A stretch of DNA of 64,000 nucleotides, taken from assembly GCA_014138725.1 (NCBI GenBank), contig JACJID010000001.1:62001-126000 (forward strand). The letters run 5' to 3'. This document shows, in pieces, positions 34,201 through 42,376 of the stretch. How positions within the stretch are numbered: position 1 is the first letter of the stretch; every line of letters begins with the position of its first letter. Below the pieces are notes generated by a model. It made no database searches. It was not told the DNA's origin and saw only the letters and a list, made by a program, of their open reading frames with translations. Made by a program: the position numbers and the translations under genes. The DNA is from Kutzneria viridogrisea. GTDB lineage: Bacteria; Actinomycetota; Actinomycetes; Mycobacteriales; Pseudonocardiaceae.

Positions 34201-35035
34201 GCTGGCCACAGTGCCCGTAGAAGTCCGCGCGCACCCCGAGCACCACCCGGGTACGGCTGGTCGCGGCCTGGGCGGCGTGCACCAGCGCCGCGATGAACCA
34301 GGTCCGCTCCGCCGGGTCGGTGCAGACGGTGAAGACCTCCTCGAACTGGTCGACCACCAGCAGCAGCTCGGCGTCCTCGGACTCGCCCAGCAGCGCCTGC
34401 CGCACCACCAGGTGCAGGTTCGCCGGGTCCTCGGCCAGCTCCGCGTGCAGGCCCGGCGCCGGCTCCCCGGTCAGCGGGGCCAGGTGCAGGGCGCACTCCT
34501 CCAGCGGGTGCGGACCCGGCGTGATCACCAGCGTGCGACCGCCCCCGGCGGCCACCTCGGCGACCAGGCCCGCGCGCAGCAGCGAGGACTTGCCCGAGCC
34601 CGATGCCCCGAACACGCCGAGCAGGCGCCGATCGCGGACCCGCGCCAGCAGCTCGCCGACCAGCCGCTCGCGGCCGAAGAACCGGTCGGCGTCGGTGGAC
34701 TGGAACGCGCCCAGCCCCACGTAGGGCGCGGGCTGCTCGGGCGCGCGGGGCAGCGGGGGCGCCGCCCCGGACAGCTCGGCGGCCACCTGCTGCCAGCGGT
34801 CCTGCCACTGGTCCGGATCGCCCTCGCAGGCCCGCACGTAGGCCAGCGTGACGGCCAGGGTCGGCAGCTTGCGCCCGCCCGCGGCCTCCGAGAGCACGGT
34901 CGCCGAGTAGTGCGCGGCCCTGCTCAGCTCGCGGTAGGTCGGGCTGCCCGCCTGCTCCCGCAGCTTGCGCAGCTCCACCGCGAACCGGCTGAGCGCCCCG
35001 TCCCCGGCGTCGAGCGGGCTTTCCCGTCGAGGCAC
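31247..35035 (-). CDS. HTH - nSTAND NTPase - WD40 repeat protein
   Basis: A 1262-residue multidomain protein. Residues 14-88 resemble an XRE-type helix-turn-helix (TYRELSRAAHYSATVLSEAA). An nSTAND P-loop ATPase follows: Walker A GASGSGKSSLL near 143-153 and Walker B ELLLVVDQFEEVFT near 225-238. A single membrane-spanning helix is predicted near 535-557 (VALLTVLLLMAVTAVVYAV). From about 620 to 1245 are tandem WD40 repeats with recurring FSPDGHT, LWDVSDP and similar motifs, enough for one or two propellers. I chose GTG 35033-35035 because GGGGAGG lies 7 bp upstream. Such proteins are common in actinomycetes and may sense a ligand through the propeller, but no function is established here. Confidence 0.88.
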   Translation of the reverse strand: MPRRESPLDAGDGALSRFAVELRKLREQAGSPTYRELSRAAHYSATVLSEAAGGRKLPTLAVTLAYVRACEGDPDQWQDRWQQVAAELSGAAPPLPRAPEQPAPYVGLGAFQSTDADRFFGRERLVGELLARVRDRRLLGVFGASGSGKSSLLRAGLVAEVAAGGGRTLVITPGPHPLEECALHLAPLTGEPAPGLHAELAEDPANLHLVVRQALLGESEDAELLLVVDQFEEVFTVCTDPAERTWFIAALVHAAQAATSRTRVVLGVRADFYGHCGQHPDLVEALRDGQLLVGPMTAEELRQAVTAPAVRAGCTVETALVSRLIADATGQAGVLPLVSHALLETWHRRRGTRLTLEGYQETGGIQHAVSRTADQVFSGLDPAGQRVARQLFLRLTALGEGTEDTKRRIRREELDPESEPVLRTLADARLLTLDRDSVEIAHEALIRSWPRLRGWLTEDRDALRVHRQLGEATDSWRALDRDPGALYRGTRLALARDFAAANGSALTVREREFLEASLAAEAAEQATARRRAKRLRQLVALLTVLLLMAVTAVVYAVNTQRTATEQRNIAVSRKAIGDAAAMRAGNPALSLQLSLAVYELVPNQESRDNLLSSLSTDFGTRLTGFSGDLSYSAFSPNGKVAAAVSLDRTARLWDVTDIHRPRELATIRQADPLVQLAFTADGRTMVTVGGGSARLWDVTDPASPRESGLLDGHGKNLTWVAFRPDGRLAVASVQDGPDRLFDLSDPAHPVQLPAELGRSAPFGQTAFGADGHLLAAVDGSVVRLWDLSDPAAPVRRGVLAGHVGTVASLAFSPDGHTVGTGGWDHQSRLWDVSDPAAPRGLATLTGQNSIVWGVGFSPDGHTFATTGDLTVRLWDLADRAHPRLSNVVSGGVYSVAFSPDSNRLLVTDDERAVRLTNLRELPMIGHENFVSSVQFSPNGHLLASGSWDGTVRLTEVTDPRSWHALPTLTDHTGYVRAVEFSRDGTLLATGSDDGTAALWNLRDPEHPVKVGSVQPKSGEVDSLSLRADGRVLATGTEHGVVLWDISDPKNPRELSRPPGYTVNSWAVVFSPDGKTLATENGDPKSLLWDVTDPSNPRRLPFPLGSTESIPVRGFSPNGNVLATVRDDGLVRLVDMTDRHNPRELSQLTGHTRGVYDASFSTDGNRLVTSSADKTVRVWDVSDPRAPRLLETLSGHTLAVATSMFSPDGHTVVSGSNDGTVRLWDTDVNEVEARICAVAYPRITPEEWARYLPDIDYRQLCPL

Positions 35036-35051
35036 CGCCCTACCTCCCCAG

Positions 35052-35639
35052 TCAGCCCCCGGCCACAGTGTCCCGGACGGCCACAAGAGCGGCGACCGCC
35101 TCGGTGACCACGTGGCGGCGGTGCTCGCTGGTGTGCCCCTCGATCAGCACGTGGTACTCGGGGGTGATCGAGGTCCACATCGCGGCCAGGGTGAGCACCA
35201 GCGCGAGCAGGTCGGCGGCGGCGAAGCGGTCGGTGACCAGGCCCTCGCGCTGGGCCTGTTCGATGGCCAGCACCTTGCCCCGGTTGGCCTGGACCACGCT
35301 GTCCAGCGGGACCTGGCTGTCGGCCCGCTCCAGGCGGTACCAGGTGGCCAGCCGCTGCACCTCGGGCCGCCGCTCGAAGCCGTCGAACAGCCTGCCCGCG
35401 TACTCGGGCAGGTCGGCCGGGTCGATCGGCACCTCGCGCAGGGTGGTGGCCACCAGCTCGTTGAACACCGCGTCGAACAGCTGGTCCTTGCTGCCGAAGT
35501 AGTGGTAGATCTGCGCCTTGTTCGCCTTGGCCACCAGCGCGATCCGGTCCACCCGGGCGCCCGCGATGCCGTACGCGGCGAACTCCTGCGCCGCGGCCTC
35601 GATCAACCGCTTCTGGGTGGCCTGCGCGTCTCCTGCCAT
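35052..35639 (-). CDS. TetR family regulator
   Basis: A 195-residue TetR protein from ATG 35639. The helix-turn-helix reads GARVDRIALVAKANKAQIYH followed by YFGSKDQLFDAV. The C-terminal domain is helical with an aromatic-rich stretch (AAMWTSITPEYH). It is divergent from the SDR gene at 35742, and two matching palindromes lie in the 100-bp gap, so it likely represses both itself and the SDR gene. The nSTAND gene follows 16 bp downstream. Confidence 0.87.
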   Translation of the reverse strand: MAGDAQATQKRLIEAAAQEFAAYGIAGARVDRIALVAKANKAQIYHYFGSKDQLFDAVFNELVATTLREVPIDPADLPEYAGRLFDGFERRPEVQRLATWYRLERADSQVPLDSVVQANRGKVLAIEQAQREGLVTDRFAAADLLALVLTLAAMWTSITPEYHVLIEGHTSEHRRHVVTEAVAALVAVRDTVAGG

Positions 35640-35652
35640 GACCCGAGGGTAG

Positions 35653-35720
35653 TCGACTAACCGGATAGTTGACAGCGGGGGCACCGCGTGGTTGTCTTTC
35701 AACTAACCAGATAGTTAGCA
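35653..35720. promoter_or_regulatory. Two tandem TetR operators
   Basis: GACTAACCGGATAGTTGAC (from 35655) and AACTAACCAGATAGTTAGC (from 35701) are near-identical partial palindromes of the form ACTAnCnGnTAGT, 46 bp between starts. They sit between divergent tetR and SDR genes, one close to each promoter. Confidence 0.75.
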
Positions 35721-35741
35721 ACTCGGAGGGAAGTGGGCGAC

Positions 35742-36566
35742 ATGTCCAAGGTCTGGTTCGTCACCGGGGCCTCGCGGGGTCTGGGGCGCAGTGTCGTGCT
35801 CGCGGCGGCGGAGGCGGGGCACCGGGTGGTCGCCGCGGCGCGCCGTCCCGAGCAGGTGTCCGACCTGGTCGAGCGCTACGGGGACCGGGTGCACGCCACC
35901 CGGCTCGACGTCACCGACGCGGCTGCGGCCGAGCGGGCCGTGCGCGAGGCGGTGGAGGTGTTCGGACGGCTGGACGTCGTGGTCAACAACGCGGGCTACG
36001 GGGACCTCGCCCCCGTGGAGGACGTGACCCCGGAGGCCTTCCGGGCCCAGATCGACACCAACTTCTACGGCACCGTGCACGTCAGCAAGGCGGCGATCCC
36101 GGTGCTGCGCGAGCAGGGCAGCGGTCACATCGTGCAGGTCTCCTCGATCGGCGGCCGGATCGGCAGCCCGGGGCTGGCCGCCTACCAGAGCGCCAAGTGG
36201 GCCGTCGGCGGCTTCTCCTCGGTGCTGGCCGCCGAACTGGCCCCGTTCAACGTCAAGGTGACGGTGGTCGAGCCCGGCGGCATGCGCACCGACTGGGCCG
36301 GGTCCTCGATGACCATCCCGCCGATGAGCGAGCCCTACCAGCAGACCCTTGGCCCCATGCTGAAGATGCTGGCGGACCTGCACGGCAACGAGCCCACCGG
36401 CCCGGACGCCGCCGCCGAGGCGATCCTGCGCGTCACCGAGGCCGAGCAGCCCCCGCTGCACCTGCTGCTGGGCGCCGACGCGGTGGCCATCGCCGAGCAA
36501 GCGGCCGAGCAACTCGCCGAGTCCGACGCCGCCTGGCGCGAGCTCAGCGTCTCCGTCTCGCACTGA
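35742..36566 (+). CDS. Short-chain dehydrogenase/reductase under TetR control
   Basis: A 274-residue classical SDR: VWFVTGASRGLGRSVVLAAA, NNAGYGDLAPVEDV, the serine strand VQVSSIGGRIGSPG and YQSAKWAVGGFS with the Tyr-x-x-x-Lys pair. The residues after the second strand (AAARRPEQ) favour NADPH. Start ATG 35742 is chosen over GTG 35733, which would lie only 3 bp from GGAGGG. Two operator copies in front point to repression by the divergent TetR; the inducing compound is probably its substrate or a relative. The identity of that compound is unknown. Confidence 0.87.
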   Translation: MSKVWFVTGASRGLGRSVVLAAAEAGHRVVAAARRPEQVSDLVERYGDRVHATRLDVTDAAAAERAVREAVEVFGRLDVVVNNAGYGDLAPVEDVTPEAFRAQIDTNFYGTVHVSKAAIPVLREQGSGHIVQVSSIGGRIGSPGLAAYQSAKWAVGGFSSVLAAELAPFNVKVTVVEPGGMRTDWAGSSMTIPPMSEPYQQTLGPMLKMLADLHGNEPTGPDAAAEAILRVTEAEQPPLHLLLGADAVAIAEQAAEQLAESDAAWRELSVSVSH

Positions 36567-36836
36567 CCTCCTCGGCGACCTGGCGACGCGTGATCGCGGC
36601 TCACCGCGGTCGGCCGGTGTGCCCGAGCAGGGCCGTGAGCAGGACGTGCACGGCCTCGCCGGGGTCCGCACTCGCCGCCTACGACTCCGCCCGCCGGGGC
36701 GTCACGCAGAAGCTCGCCCGCATGTCCTTGTCCGTCAACAGGATGGCGCACGCGCGCCGGTTCCTCTGGGCACGCGACCTCGCTGTGCGCGGCGCCATGC
36801 GGTTCGGTGAGCTGCCCGCGTAGTAGCGTGGCGGTG

Positions 36837-37202
36837 ATGCGCATCGGAGAGCTGTCGGAGCGCACCGGCACACCCCGTCGGCTGCTGCGCTACTACGAGG
36901 AACAGGGGCTGATCGTCGCCGCCCGCTGCGCCAACGGCTACCGCGCGTACGAGGAGTACAACGTCGACCGGGTCCGGCAGATCCGGGGCCTGCTCGACGC
37001 CGGACTGCCGACCCGGATCATCAAGCAGATCCTGCCCTGCCTGGACAAGCCGAGGGTCATCCACTTCACCGACGCGACCCCGGAGATGCTCGCCACCCTG
37101 GAGCAGGAGCTGGACCGCATGTCCGAGCGCATCCGGTTCCTCAGCCGCAACCGCGACGCCATCGCGGAGTACCTGGAGGCCGTGCGCGCCACCAGGGCCT
37201 AG
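36837..37202 (+). CDS. MerR family regulator
   Basis: A 121-residue protein with the MerR pattern: MRIGELSERTGTPRRLLRYY, EEQGLIVAARCANGYRAYEE, then IRGLLDAGLPTRIIKQILPC and a dimerisation helix (TLEQELDRMSERIRFLSRNR). There is no metal-binding cysteine pattern at the C-terminus, so it more likely answers an organic compound or acts within the SoxR/BmrR-like spread. The 270 bp between the SDR stop and this gene hold no feature I can support. Its end overlaps the convergent TPR gene by 4 bp. Confidence 0.87.
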   Translation: MRIGELSERTGTPRRLLRYYEEQGLIVAARCANGYRAYEEYNVDRVRQIRGLLDAGLPTRIIKQILPCLDKPRVIHFTDATPEMLATLEQELDRMSERIRFLSRNRDAIAEYLEAVRATRA

Positions 37203-37840
37203 CCCAGTGCGGCGATCGCCCCGCGCAGCAGGGCGAGCTCGTCCTCCGGCAGCGAGCGGCTCGCGTGCACCATGTGCAGCGCCGTGAGCAGTCGAGTCCG
37301 GTCCTCGTCCGTGCCCAGGTCGCCGAGGTACGCGGGCAGCAGCAGGGCGAGCGTGGTCAACTCCGCGCGGGCGCACAGTTTCGTGGCCAGCTCGGCCAGT
37401 TCCGCCGAGGCGGGCGCCGCCCGCGTGCCGGTGGCGCGCAGCCCTTCGGCCACCGCGAAGCGGATCCCGTCCGCGTAGGGCCCGGCGGCCGCGTCCTCGA
37501 TCGTGGCCGCGGCCCGCCGGTAGTGCTCGTGCGCCAGGTCCGCGGCGCCCAGTTGCTCGTGCGCCTTCGCCAGGTTCAGGTGCAGTGACGGGTAGAAGCC
37601 CCGGACCCGTTCGTCACCTACCGCGTCCGCACGGTCCAGGCATACCTGGTTCCAATGCAGTACGTCCTCGGGTCGCTTTTGGTGCCGTGCCAAGTAGTGC
37701 GCCGCGACGCACGCGTCGTAGTCGTCGGTCGCGGCGTCCCAGGCCTGGCGGAACAGCGCCTCGGCCTCGGCCGCCCGGCCCTCGGCCTCCGCCCGCATGC
37801 CCTGTGCGCACAACAGCACCACTGGGTTGTTCGGATCCAC
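37199..37840 (-). CDS. TPR-like helical repeat protein
   Basis: A 213-residue soluble protein built of helical pairs resembling tetratricopeptide repeats: AEGRAAEAEALFRQAWDAAT, YPSLHLNLAKAHEQLGAADL and AHEHYRRAAATIEDAA. Such repeats mediate protein contacts. I recognise no catalytic motif. It stands alone between convergent MerR and the peptidase promoter region. Confidence 0.7.
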   Translation of the reverse strand: MDPNNPVVLLCAQGMRAEAEGRAAEAEALFRQAWDAATDDYDACVAAHYLARHQKRPEDVLHWNQVCLDRADAVGDERVRGFYPSLHLNLAKAHEQLGAADLAHEHYRRAAATIEDAAAGPYADGIRFAVAEGLRATGTRAAPASAELAELATKLCARAELTTLALLLPAYLGDLGTDEDRTRLLTALHMVHASRSLPEDELALLRGAIAALG

Positions 37841-37904
37841 GGTCAGCAGTCTAGTCGCCCAGCGGAAAACTGTTTTCTCACAGTTGTTCTGCCTTTGAAA
37901 CTCG

Positions 37905-37926
37905 CCCTACTTTCGTCGGGTAACAC
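37905..37926 (+). promoter_or_regulatory. Conserved upstream element of papain-like gene 1
   Basis: CTACTTTCGTCGGGTAAC lies within a 22-bp block identical to 60133-60154, which is upstream of the paralogous gene. It is 95 bp before the start codon here. The surrounding leader sequences are otherwise mostly diverged, so conservation suggests a promoter or activator site shared by the two genes. Confidence 0.6.
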
Positions 37927-38020
37927 GAGTTCTGCTCGCCGGATAGCTTCAAATCGCTTGCTGGGAAACAGATTCCACCTTCTCAGTCCCTGTCACTGTC
38001 CGTGAGAGCAAGGAATCATC

Positions 38021-38893
38021 ATGTTCGCAAAGAAAGCGGCTGGCGTCGCCACCGTTCTCGCGCTGGCCGCCCTGCCGGTCGCCCTGTCCGCGACCACGGC
38101 CACCGCTGCACCCCTCGCCGAGGAGCACGGTCTGGGTCTGGACCTGAGCGCGGCCAAGGCAGCCAAGGCCGCCGCCCCGCACGCCGGGCAGCACGCGCAG
38201 GCCCCGCTGGAGCGCATCGGCGACGCGCCGAGCAGCTTCGACCTGACCAAGTACGCGCTGTCGGCTGGCAACCAGGGCAAGGTCGGCTCCTGCGTCACCT
38301 GGGCCACCGGCTACAGCGGCTACGGCATCCTGATGAACGAGCAGGGCATCAAGGGCGCCCCGATGGCCCCGATGTACATCTACTCGCAGATCGCGCGCGG
38401 TAACGACCGGGGCACCCTGGCCTCGGTGGCCCTGCCGATGGAGCAGAAGCAGGGCATCGACACCAAGGCCCACTACACCCAGGGCGACTTCGACTACACC
38501 ACCCAGCCCACCCAGGCCGAGCGCGCCAACGCCGCGCACTACAAGCTGTCCGGCTTCGAGGAGCTGCCCTCCAGCGGCGAGGGGCTCAAGTCGGCCATCA
38601 AGGACTCCATCTCGCGCGGCATGCCCGTGCCGATCGGAGTCCAGGTGCACCAGAGCTTCCGCTCGCTCAACAGCCAGACCGCCTCGGACTACAGCTACCT
38701 GCCCGGGGACAACGACCCGGTCATCGGCGGCCACGAGATCACCATCGTGGGCTACGAGGACCGCGGTGTGAAGATCGAGAACAGCTGGGGCACCAACTGG
38801 GGCGACCACGGCTTCTTCACCGTGCCGTGGGAGTTCTTCGACAGCAGCGACATGATGGAGGCCCACGCGATGGGCAAGCTCGTCCAGAGCTGA
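38021..38893 (+). CDS. Secreted papain-like (C1) cysteine peptidase, copy 1
   Basis: A 290-residue protein. Residues 1-30 are a signal peptide (FAKKAAGVATVLALAALPVA). Then comes a propeptide-like stretch and a papain fold with Gln85 and Cys91 in NQGKVGSCVTWATGYSGYG, His238 in VIGGHEITIVGY and Asn254 in KIENSWGTNWGDHGFF, so the full catalytic set is present. It should act outside the cell. Family C1 is less usual in actinomycetes than in eukaryotes. A paralogue (60267) shares the leader element, ribosome site and most of the coding sequence, and both genes are followed by the same type of palindrome. AAGGA lies before the ATG. Target proteins are unknown; self-processing or a role against competitors are possibilities. 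Confidence 0.88.
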   Translation: MFAKKAAGVATVLALAALPVALSATTATAAPLAEEHGLGLDLSAAKAAKAAAPHAGQHAQAPLERIGDAPSSFDLTKYALSAGNQGKVGSCVTWATGYSGYGILMNEQGIKGAPMAPMYIYSQIARGNDRGTLASVALPMEQKQGIDTKAHYTQGDFDYTTQPTQAERANAAHYKLSGFEELPSSGEGLKSAIKDSISRGMPVPIGVQVHQSFRSLNSQTASDYSYLPGDNDPVIGGHEITIVGYEDRGVKIENSWGTNWGDHGFFTVPWEFFDSSDMMEAHAMGKLVQS

Positions 38894-38908
38894 TCCTCCC
38901 GGGGGTCG

Positions 38909-38957
38909 CGTGAAGGTGGCTTTCACTGCGCTGGCCGCAGTGAAAGCCACCTTCACG
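38909..38957. terminator. Perfect 22-bp-stem palindrome, TGAAGGTGGC type
   Basis: The arms 38909-38930 and 38936-38957 are exact reverse complements; the loop is CTGGC. The core is GTGAAGGTGGCTTTCACTGC. It starts 15 bp after the stop of peptidase gene 1 and 14 bp before the end of the convergent SDR gene, so it can terminate transcription from both sides. It is one of five related palindromes in the window. Confidence 0.85.
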
Positions 38958-38971
38958 GCGTTGTTGCCGGG

Positions 38972-39691
38972 TCAGACGAGCACTGTGCCGCCGTCCGTGG
39001 TGAGCACCGTGCCGGTGGCGAAGGACTGGGTGAGGCAGTACAGGTAGGCCTGGGCGATGTCGGCCACCTCGCCGACCCGCCCGGCCGGGATCGCGGCGCC
39101 GACCTCGGCGTACATCCGCTCGCGGGCGGCGGGGTCCATGGCCGCCCACAGTTCGGTGCGCACCACGCCGGGGGACACGGCGTTGACCCGCAGCGGGGCG
39201 AGCTCCACGGCCAGCGCCCTGGTCAGGGCCTCGACGGCCCCGCACACGCTCGCGCCCAGCGCCCACCCGGCCCGCGGGCGGTCCTTGGCGACGCCGGTGG
39301 TCAGCGTGATCGAGCCGCCCGGCCGCAGCCTCGGGGCGGCGGCCCGCACGGAGGCCAGTGCGCCGAAGTAGCGGACGGTGAAGAAGGACTTGGCCGCGTC
39401 GAGGTCCAACTCCGCCAGTGTGCGCAGCTCCAGCGACTCGCCCGCCGTGTAGACGAGGTGGTCGATGGGGTCGAGCTGGGCGAACAGGGCCTCGATCGCG
39501 GCGGGCTCGGACAGGTCGGCCACGTGTCCGGTGCTACCCGAGGGCAGTTCGGCCAGTGCCTTGTCCACGCTGGTGCGGCGGCTGGAGGCGACGACCACGT
39601 CCGCGCCGCGCTCGGCGGCGGCCCTGGCGGTGGCCAGCCCGATGCCGGAGGTGCCGCCGAGCACGACGACCCGCTGTCCGTGCAGTTCCAT
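38972..39691 (-). CDS. SDR-fold protein lacking the YxxxK catalytic pair
   Basis: A 239-residue SDR: VVVLGGTSGIGLATARAAAE binds the nucleotide, and the C-terminus LRVNAVSPGVVRTELW and DGGTVLV are standard. Where the catalytic Tyr-x-x-x-Lys should stand the sequence is ALGASVCGAVEALTRALAVE, so both residues are missing, although the helix is otherwise conserved. It may be a non-catalytic or mechanistically different member; similar proteins exist as an actinobacterial subgroup to my knowledge. It is divergent from a LysR gene with a palindromic box between and is probably regulated by it. Confidence 0.82.
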   Translation of the reverse strand: MELHGQRVVVLGGTSGIGLATARAAAERGADVVVASSRRTSVDKALAELPSGSTGHVADLSEPAAIEALFAQLDPIDHLVYTAGESLELRTLAELDLDAAKSFFTVRYFGALASVRAAAPRLRPGGSITLTTGVAKDRPRAGWALGASVCGAVEALTRALAVELAPLRVNAVSPGVVRTELWAAMDPAARERMYAEVGAAIPAGRVGEVADIAQAYLYCLTQSFATGTVLTTDGGTVLV

Positions 39692-39770
39692 GTGAGTTCC
39701 TCTCGTGGTGACCTGCTCAACCCTGCGTCCGGTCCGGGTGCGGCGTCCAAGACCCGTGCCGCGCGCTGTA

Positions 39771-39785
39771 ATACCCTGGAGGTAT
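39771..39785. promoter_or_regulatory. LysR-type box
   Basis: ATACC-ctgga-GGTAT is a 15-bp palindrome of T-N11-A form, 25 bp before the lysR start and 80 bp before the divergent SDR start. Confidence 0.7.
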
Positions 39786-39809
39786 CAGCACTGATCCGGG
39801 GAGCTGCCG

Positions 39810-40664
39810 GTGGACGTGGACCTGCGCAAACTGCGCTACTTCGTGGCGGTCGCCGAGCAGTTGCACTTCGGGCGCGCCGCCGAGCGGCTGCACATCGCCC
39901 AGCCCGTGCTGTCCCGGCAGATCCGCGCACTGGAGGAGGAACTCAAGGCCCAGCTGTTCGTACGGGACAAGCGGCGCACCGAGCTCACGGCGGCGGGGGA
40001 GCAGTTGCTCGCCGACGCGCGGCCCCTGCTGGCCGCCGCCGAGGCCCTGCGCCGCAGGGTCGGCCGCGCGGCCCGTGGCAGGGACACCTTCACCGTGGGC
40101 TTCATGCCGGGCCTGATCGTCACGGCGGCGGTGCGGGCACTGGCGCAGCGGCACCCGGAGCTGACCGTGGAGGTGGTCCGCACCACCTGGGACGACCAGG
40201 TGGAGGTGATCAGGGACGGGCGGGTGGACGTGGGCTACGTGCGGCTGCCGGTGGACCAGCGCGGTCTGCGGCTGCGGCCGCTGCTGACCGAGCCGAGGGT
40301 GGCCGTGCTGCCCACCGAGCACCGGCTCGCGGGCAAGGAGGTGATCTCCATCGCCGACCTGGCCGAGGACCACCTGCTGCAACCCCCCGACGCCGTGCCG
40401 GAGTGGCGCGACCTGGCCACCGAGCTGCGCGAGGGCAGGCGCGAACCCGAGCCCGCGTTCCACTCCGTGGAGGAGAAGCTGGAGCACGTGGCCGCCGGGC
40501 AGGGCGTTGTCGTGCTGCCGTTGTCGGTGGCCAGCTTCTACACCCGGCCCGACCTCACCCACGCCACCGTGCGCGACATCGCCGACAACCAGGTGTGCCT
40601 GGCCTGGGACTCCGCCCGGCGCAGCCCCCTGATCCGCGAGTTCGTGGCCATTGCGGAAGGCTGA
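39810..40664 (+). CDS. LysR family regulator
   Basis: A 284-residue LysR protein: [20 protein letters not shown], then [20 protein letters not shown] as recognition region, and an effector-binding domain from about 90. It resembles the CatR/BenM-like group in its opening ([20 protein letters not shown]). Start GTG 39810 follows GGGGAG. It likely controls the divergent SDR gene. The next gene begins 4 bp after its stop. Confidence 0.88.
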   Translation: MDVDLRKLRYFVAVAEQLHFGRAAERLHIAQPVLSRQIRALEEELKAQLFVRDKRRTELTAAGEQLLADARPLLAAAEALRRRVGRAARGRDTFTVGFMPGLIVTAAVRALAQRHPELTVEVVRTTWDDQVEVIRDGRVDVGYVRLPVDQRGLRLRPLLTEPRVAVLPTEHRLAGKEVISIADLAEDHLLQPPDAVPEWRDLATELREGRREPEPAFHSVEEKLEHVAAGQGVVVLPLSVASFYTRPDLTHATVRDIADNQVCLAWDSARRSPLIREFVAIAEG

Positions 40665-40668
40665 GCGG

Positions 40669-41439
40669 GTGCACGAGGACGACCTGCGACTGGCCATGGA
40701 GCTCAACCTCGCCGAACACGCCGGCTACCTGTACGGCACGGTCCACCGCCAGCCGGACCTGGTGATCACCGACAGCGGGCTGGCCGAGGACACGTTCAAC
40801 ATCGTGGCCGCGGCGGACTTCACGGAGCGGACCGCCGACGCGCGCATCGCGCGGACCGTGGCGGCACTGCGGGCCACCGGCCGACCCTTCTCCTGGTGGG
40901 TGGGACCCGCTTCGCGCCCGGTGGACCTGGCCGACCGGCTGGCGGCGGCCGGGCTGGCCGCCAGCGAGCGGGAGACCGCCATGTGGGCCCCGCTGGCGGA
41001 GCTTCCCCCGGTGGAACCCTTGCCAGGACTGGACATCCGGCCGGTGACCGACCGCGCGCTGCTGGCCGGGTTCGCCGAGGTGCTGGCGGCCAACTGGCAG
41101 CCGCCCGCGCCCGGTGTGCGGCGCTTCTACGAGCTGGCGGCCGACCGGGCGCTGGCCAGCGGGCTGCTGCTGGTGGGCAACGCCGGGGGACAGGTCGTCT
41201 GCGCGGCCGAGGCCGTGCTCCACGCTGGGGTGGCCGGGATCTACAACATCGCAACGCTGGCAACACATCGGCGGCGCGGCTACGGCGGGGCGATCACCCT
41301 GGCCGTGCTGCACGCCGCGCGGGCCGCCGGGGCGGAGCACGCCGTATTGCAGGCGTCAGTGGAGGGGGAGCCGGTGTACCGTCGCCTCGGTTTCCGGTCC
41401 TGCGGGCAGTTCACCGAGTTCGCCGTGACCCCTGATTGA
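40669..41439 (+). CDS. GNAT family N-acetyltransferase
   Basis: A 256-residue protein with a GNAT domain in the C-terminal half: [20 protein letters not shown] (acetyl-CoA loop RRRGYGGA) and [13 protein letters not shown] near the end. The N-terminal half (about 110 residues) is a diverged GNAT-like or unrelated domain with WWVGPASRP. Start GTG 40669 has GGAAGG upstream. It lies between lysR and rnz in the same direction. Substrate unknown. Confidence 0.8.
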   Translation: MHEDDLRLAMELNLAEHAGYLYGTVHRQPDLVITDSGLAEDTFNIVAAADFTERTADARIARTVAALRATGRPFSWWVGPASRPVDLADRLAAAGLAASERETAMWAPLAELPPVEPLPGLDIRPVTDRALLAGFAEVLAANWQPPAPGVRRFYELAADRALASGLLLVGNAGGQVVCAAEAVLHAGVAGIYNIATLATHRRRGYGGAITLAVLHAARAAGAEHAVLQASVEGEPVYRRLGFRSCGQFTEFAVTPD

Positions 41440-41456
41440 GTCTGGAGTGGACAGTC

Positions 41457-42371
41457 GTGTCACAGCGCGAGCTGGTGGTGCTCGGCACCGCGAGCCAAAC
41501 CCCCACGCGGCACCGCAACCACAACGCGTACCTGCTGCGCTTCGACGGTGAGGGCCTGCTGTTCGACCCCGGCGAGGGCACCCAGCGGCAGCTACTGCTG
41601 GCGGGGGTCGCGGCTACCCAGATCACCCGGATCTGCGTCACCCACTTCCACGGGGACCACAGCCTGGGCCTTGCGGGCATCATCCAGCGGCTGTCCCTGG
41701 ACGGGGTGACCCGCCCGGTCTCCTGCTACTACCCGGCTTCCGGTCAGGTCTACTTCGACCGCCTGCGGCACGCCACCTCCTTCCACGAGCGCGCCCCGCT
41801 GGTGCAGGTGCCGCTGGCCGCCGAGGGCCCCGTGCCGGGTGGGCCGCTGCTGATGTCCGTGCGCGAACTGGACCACCGCATCGACTGCTACGGCTACCGG
41901 GTCGCCGAGCCGGACGGCAGGCGGATCCTGCCGGAGCGGCTTGCCGAGCACGGCCTGAGCGGACCGCAGGTGAGCCAGGTGCAGCGCGCGGGCTCGATCA
42001 CCGTGGACGGCCGCACGGTGAGCCTGGAACAGATCAGCGAGCCGCGGCGGGGCCAGGTCTTCGCCTTCGTCATGGACACCCGCCTCTGCCCCGGGGCCTA
42101 CGAGCTGGCGGCGGGCGCGGACCTGCTCGTGGCCGAGTCGACCTACCTGGACGCCGACCGGGACATGGCGCAGCGCTTCGCCCACCTCACGGCACGGCAG
42201 GCGGGGCAGCTGGCGGCCGAGTCGGGCGTCCGCGAGTTGGTGCTGACCCATTTCTCGCAGCGGTACCCGGTGGAAGAGTCGGAGCGGTTCCGCGAGGAGG
42301 CGGCGGCCGTGTTCGACGGCCCGGTGCACGTGGCCCAGGACCTGACCCGCATCCCGCTGCCCCCGCGCTGA
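41457..42371 (+). CDS. rnz: Ribonuclease Z (tRNA 3'-processing endonuclease)
   Basis: A 304-residue metallo-beta-lactamase-fold nuclease. The metal motif THFHGDH (His63, His65, Asp67, His68) and the later [15 protein letters not shown] and [10 protein letters not shown] elements match RNase Z, which cleaves tRNA precursors just after the discriminator base. Its opening, [20 protein letters not shown], is the family pattern. The length fits the short form. GTG 41457 is chosen over an upstream TTG because TGGAG lies at a normal distance. Confidence 0.93.
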   Translation: MSQRELVVLGTASQTPTRHRNHNAYLLRFDGEGLLFDPGEGTQRQLLLAGVAATQITRICVTHFHGDHSLGLAGIIQRLSLDGVTRPVSCYYPASGQVYFDRLRHATSFHERAPLVQVPLAAEGPVPGGPLLMSVRELDHRIDCYGYRVAEPDGRRILPERLAEHGLSGPQVSQVQRAGSITVDGRTVSLEQISEPRRGQVFAFVMDTRLCPGAYELAAGADLLVAESTYLDADRDMAQRFAHLTARQAGQLAAESGVRELVLTHFSQRYPVEESERFREEAAAVFDGPVHVAQDLTRIPLPPR

Positions 42372-42376
42372 ACCGC

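Noticed and set aside
32258-35107. 949-codon plus-strand frame opposite the nSTAND-WD40 gene
   Set aside because: High-GC antisense shadow; the minus strand has clear Walker and WD40 motifs and a ribosome site.
36567-36836. Possible TetR C-terminal remnant on the minus strand (AASADPGEAVHVLLTALLG)
   Set aside because: Too short and without further support; left as an unassigned gap.
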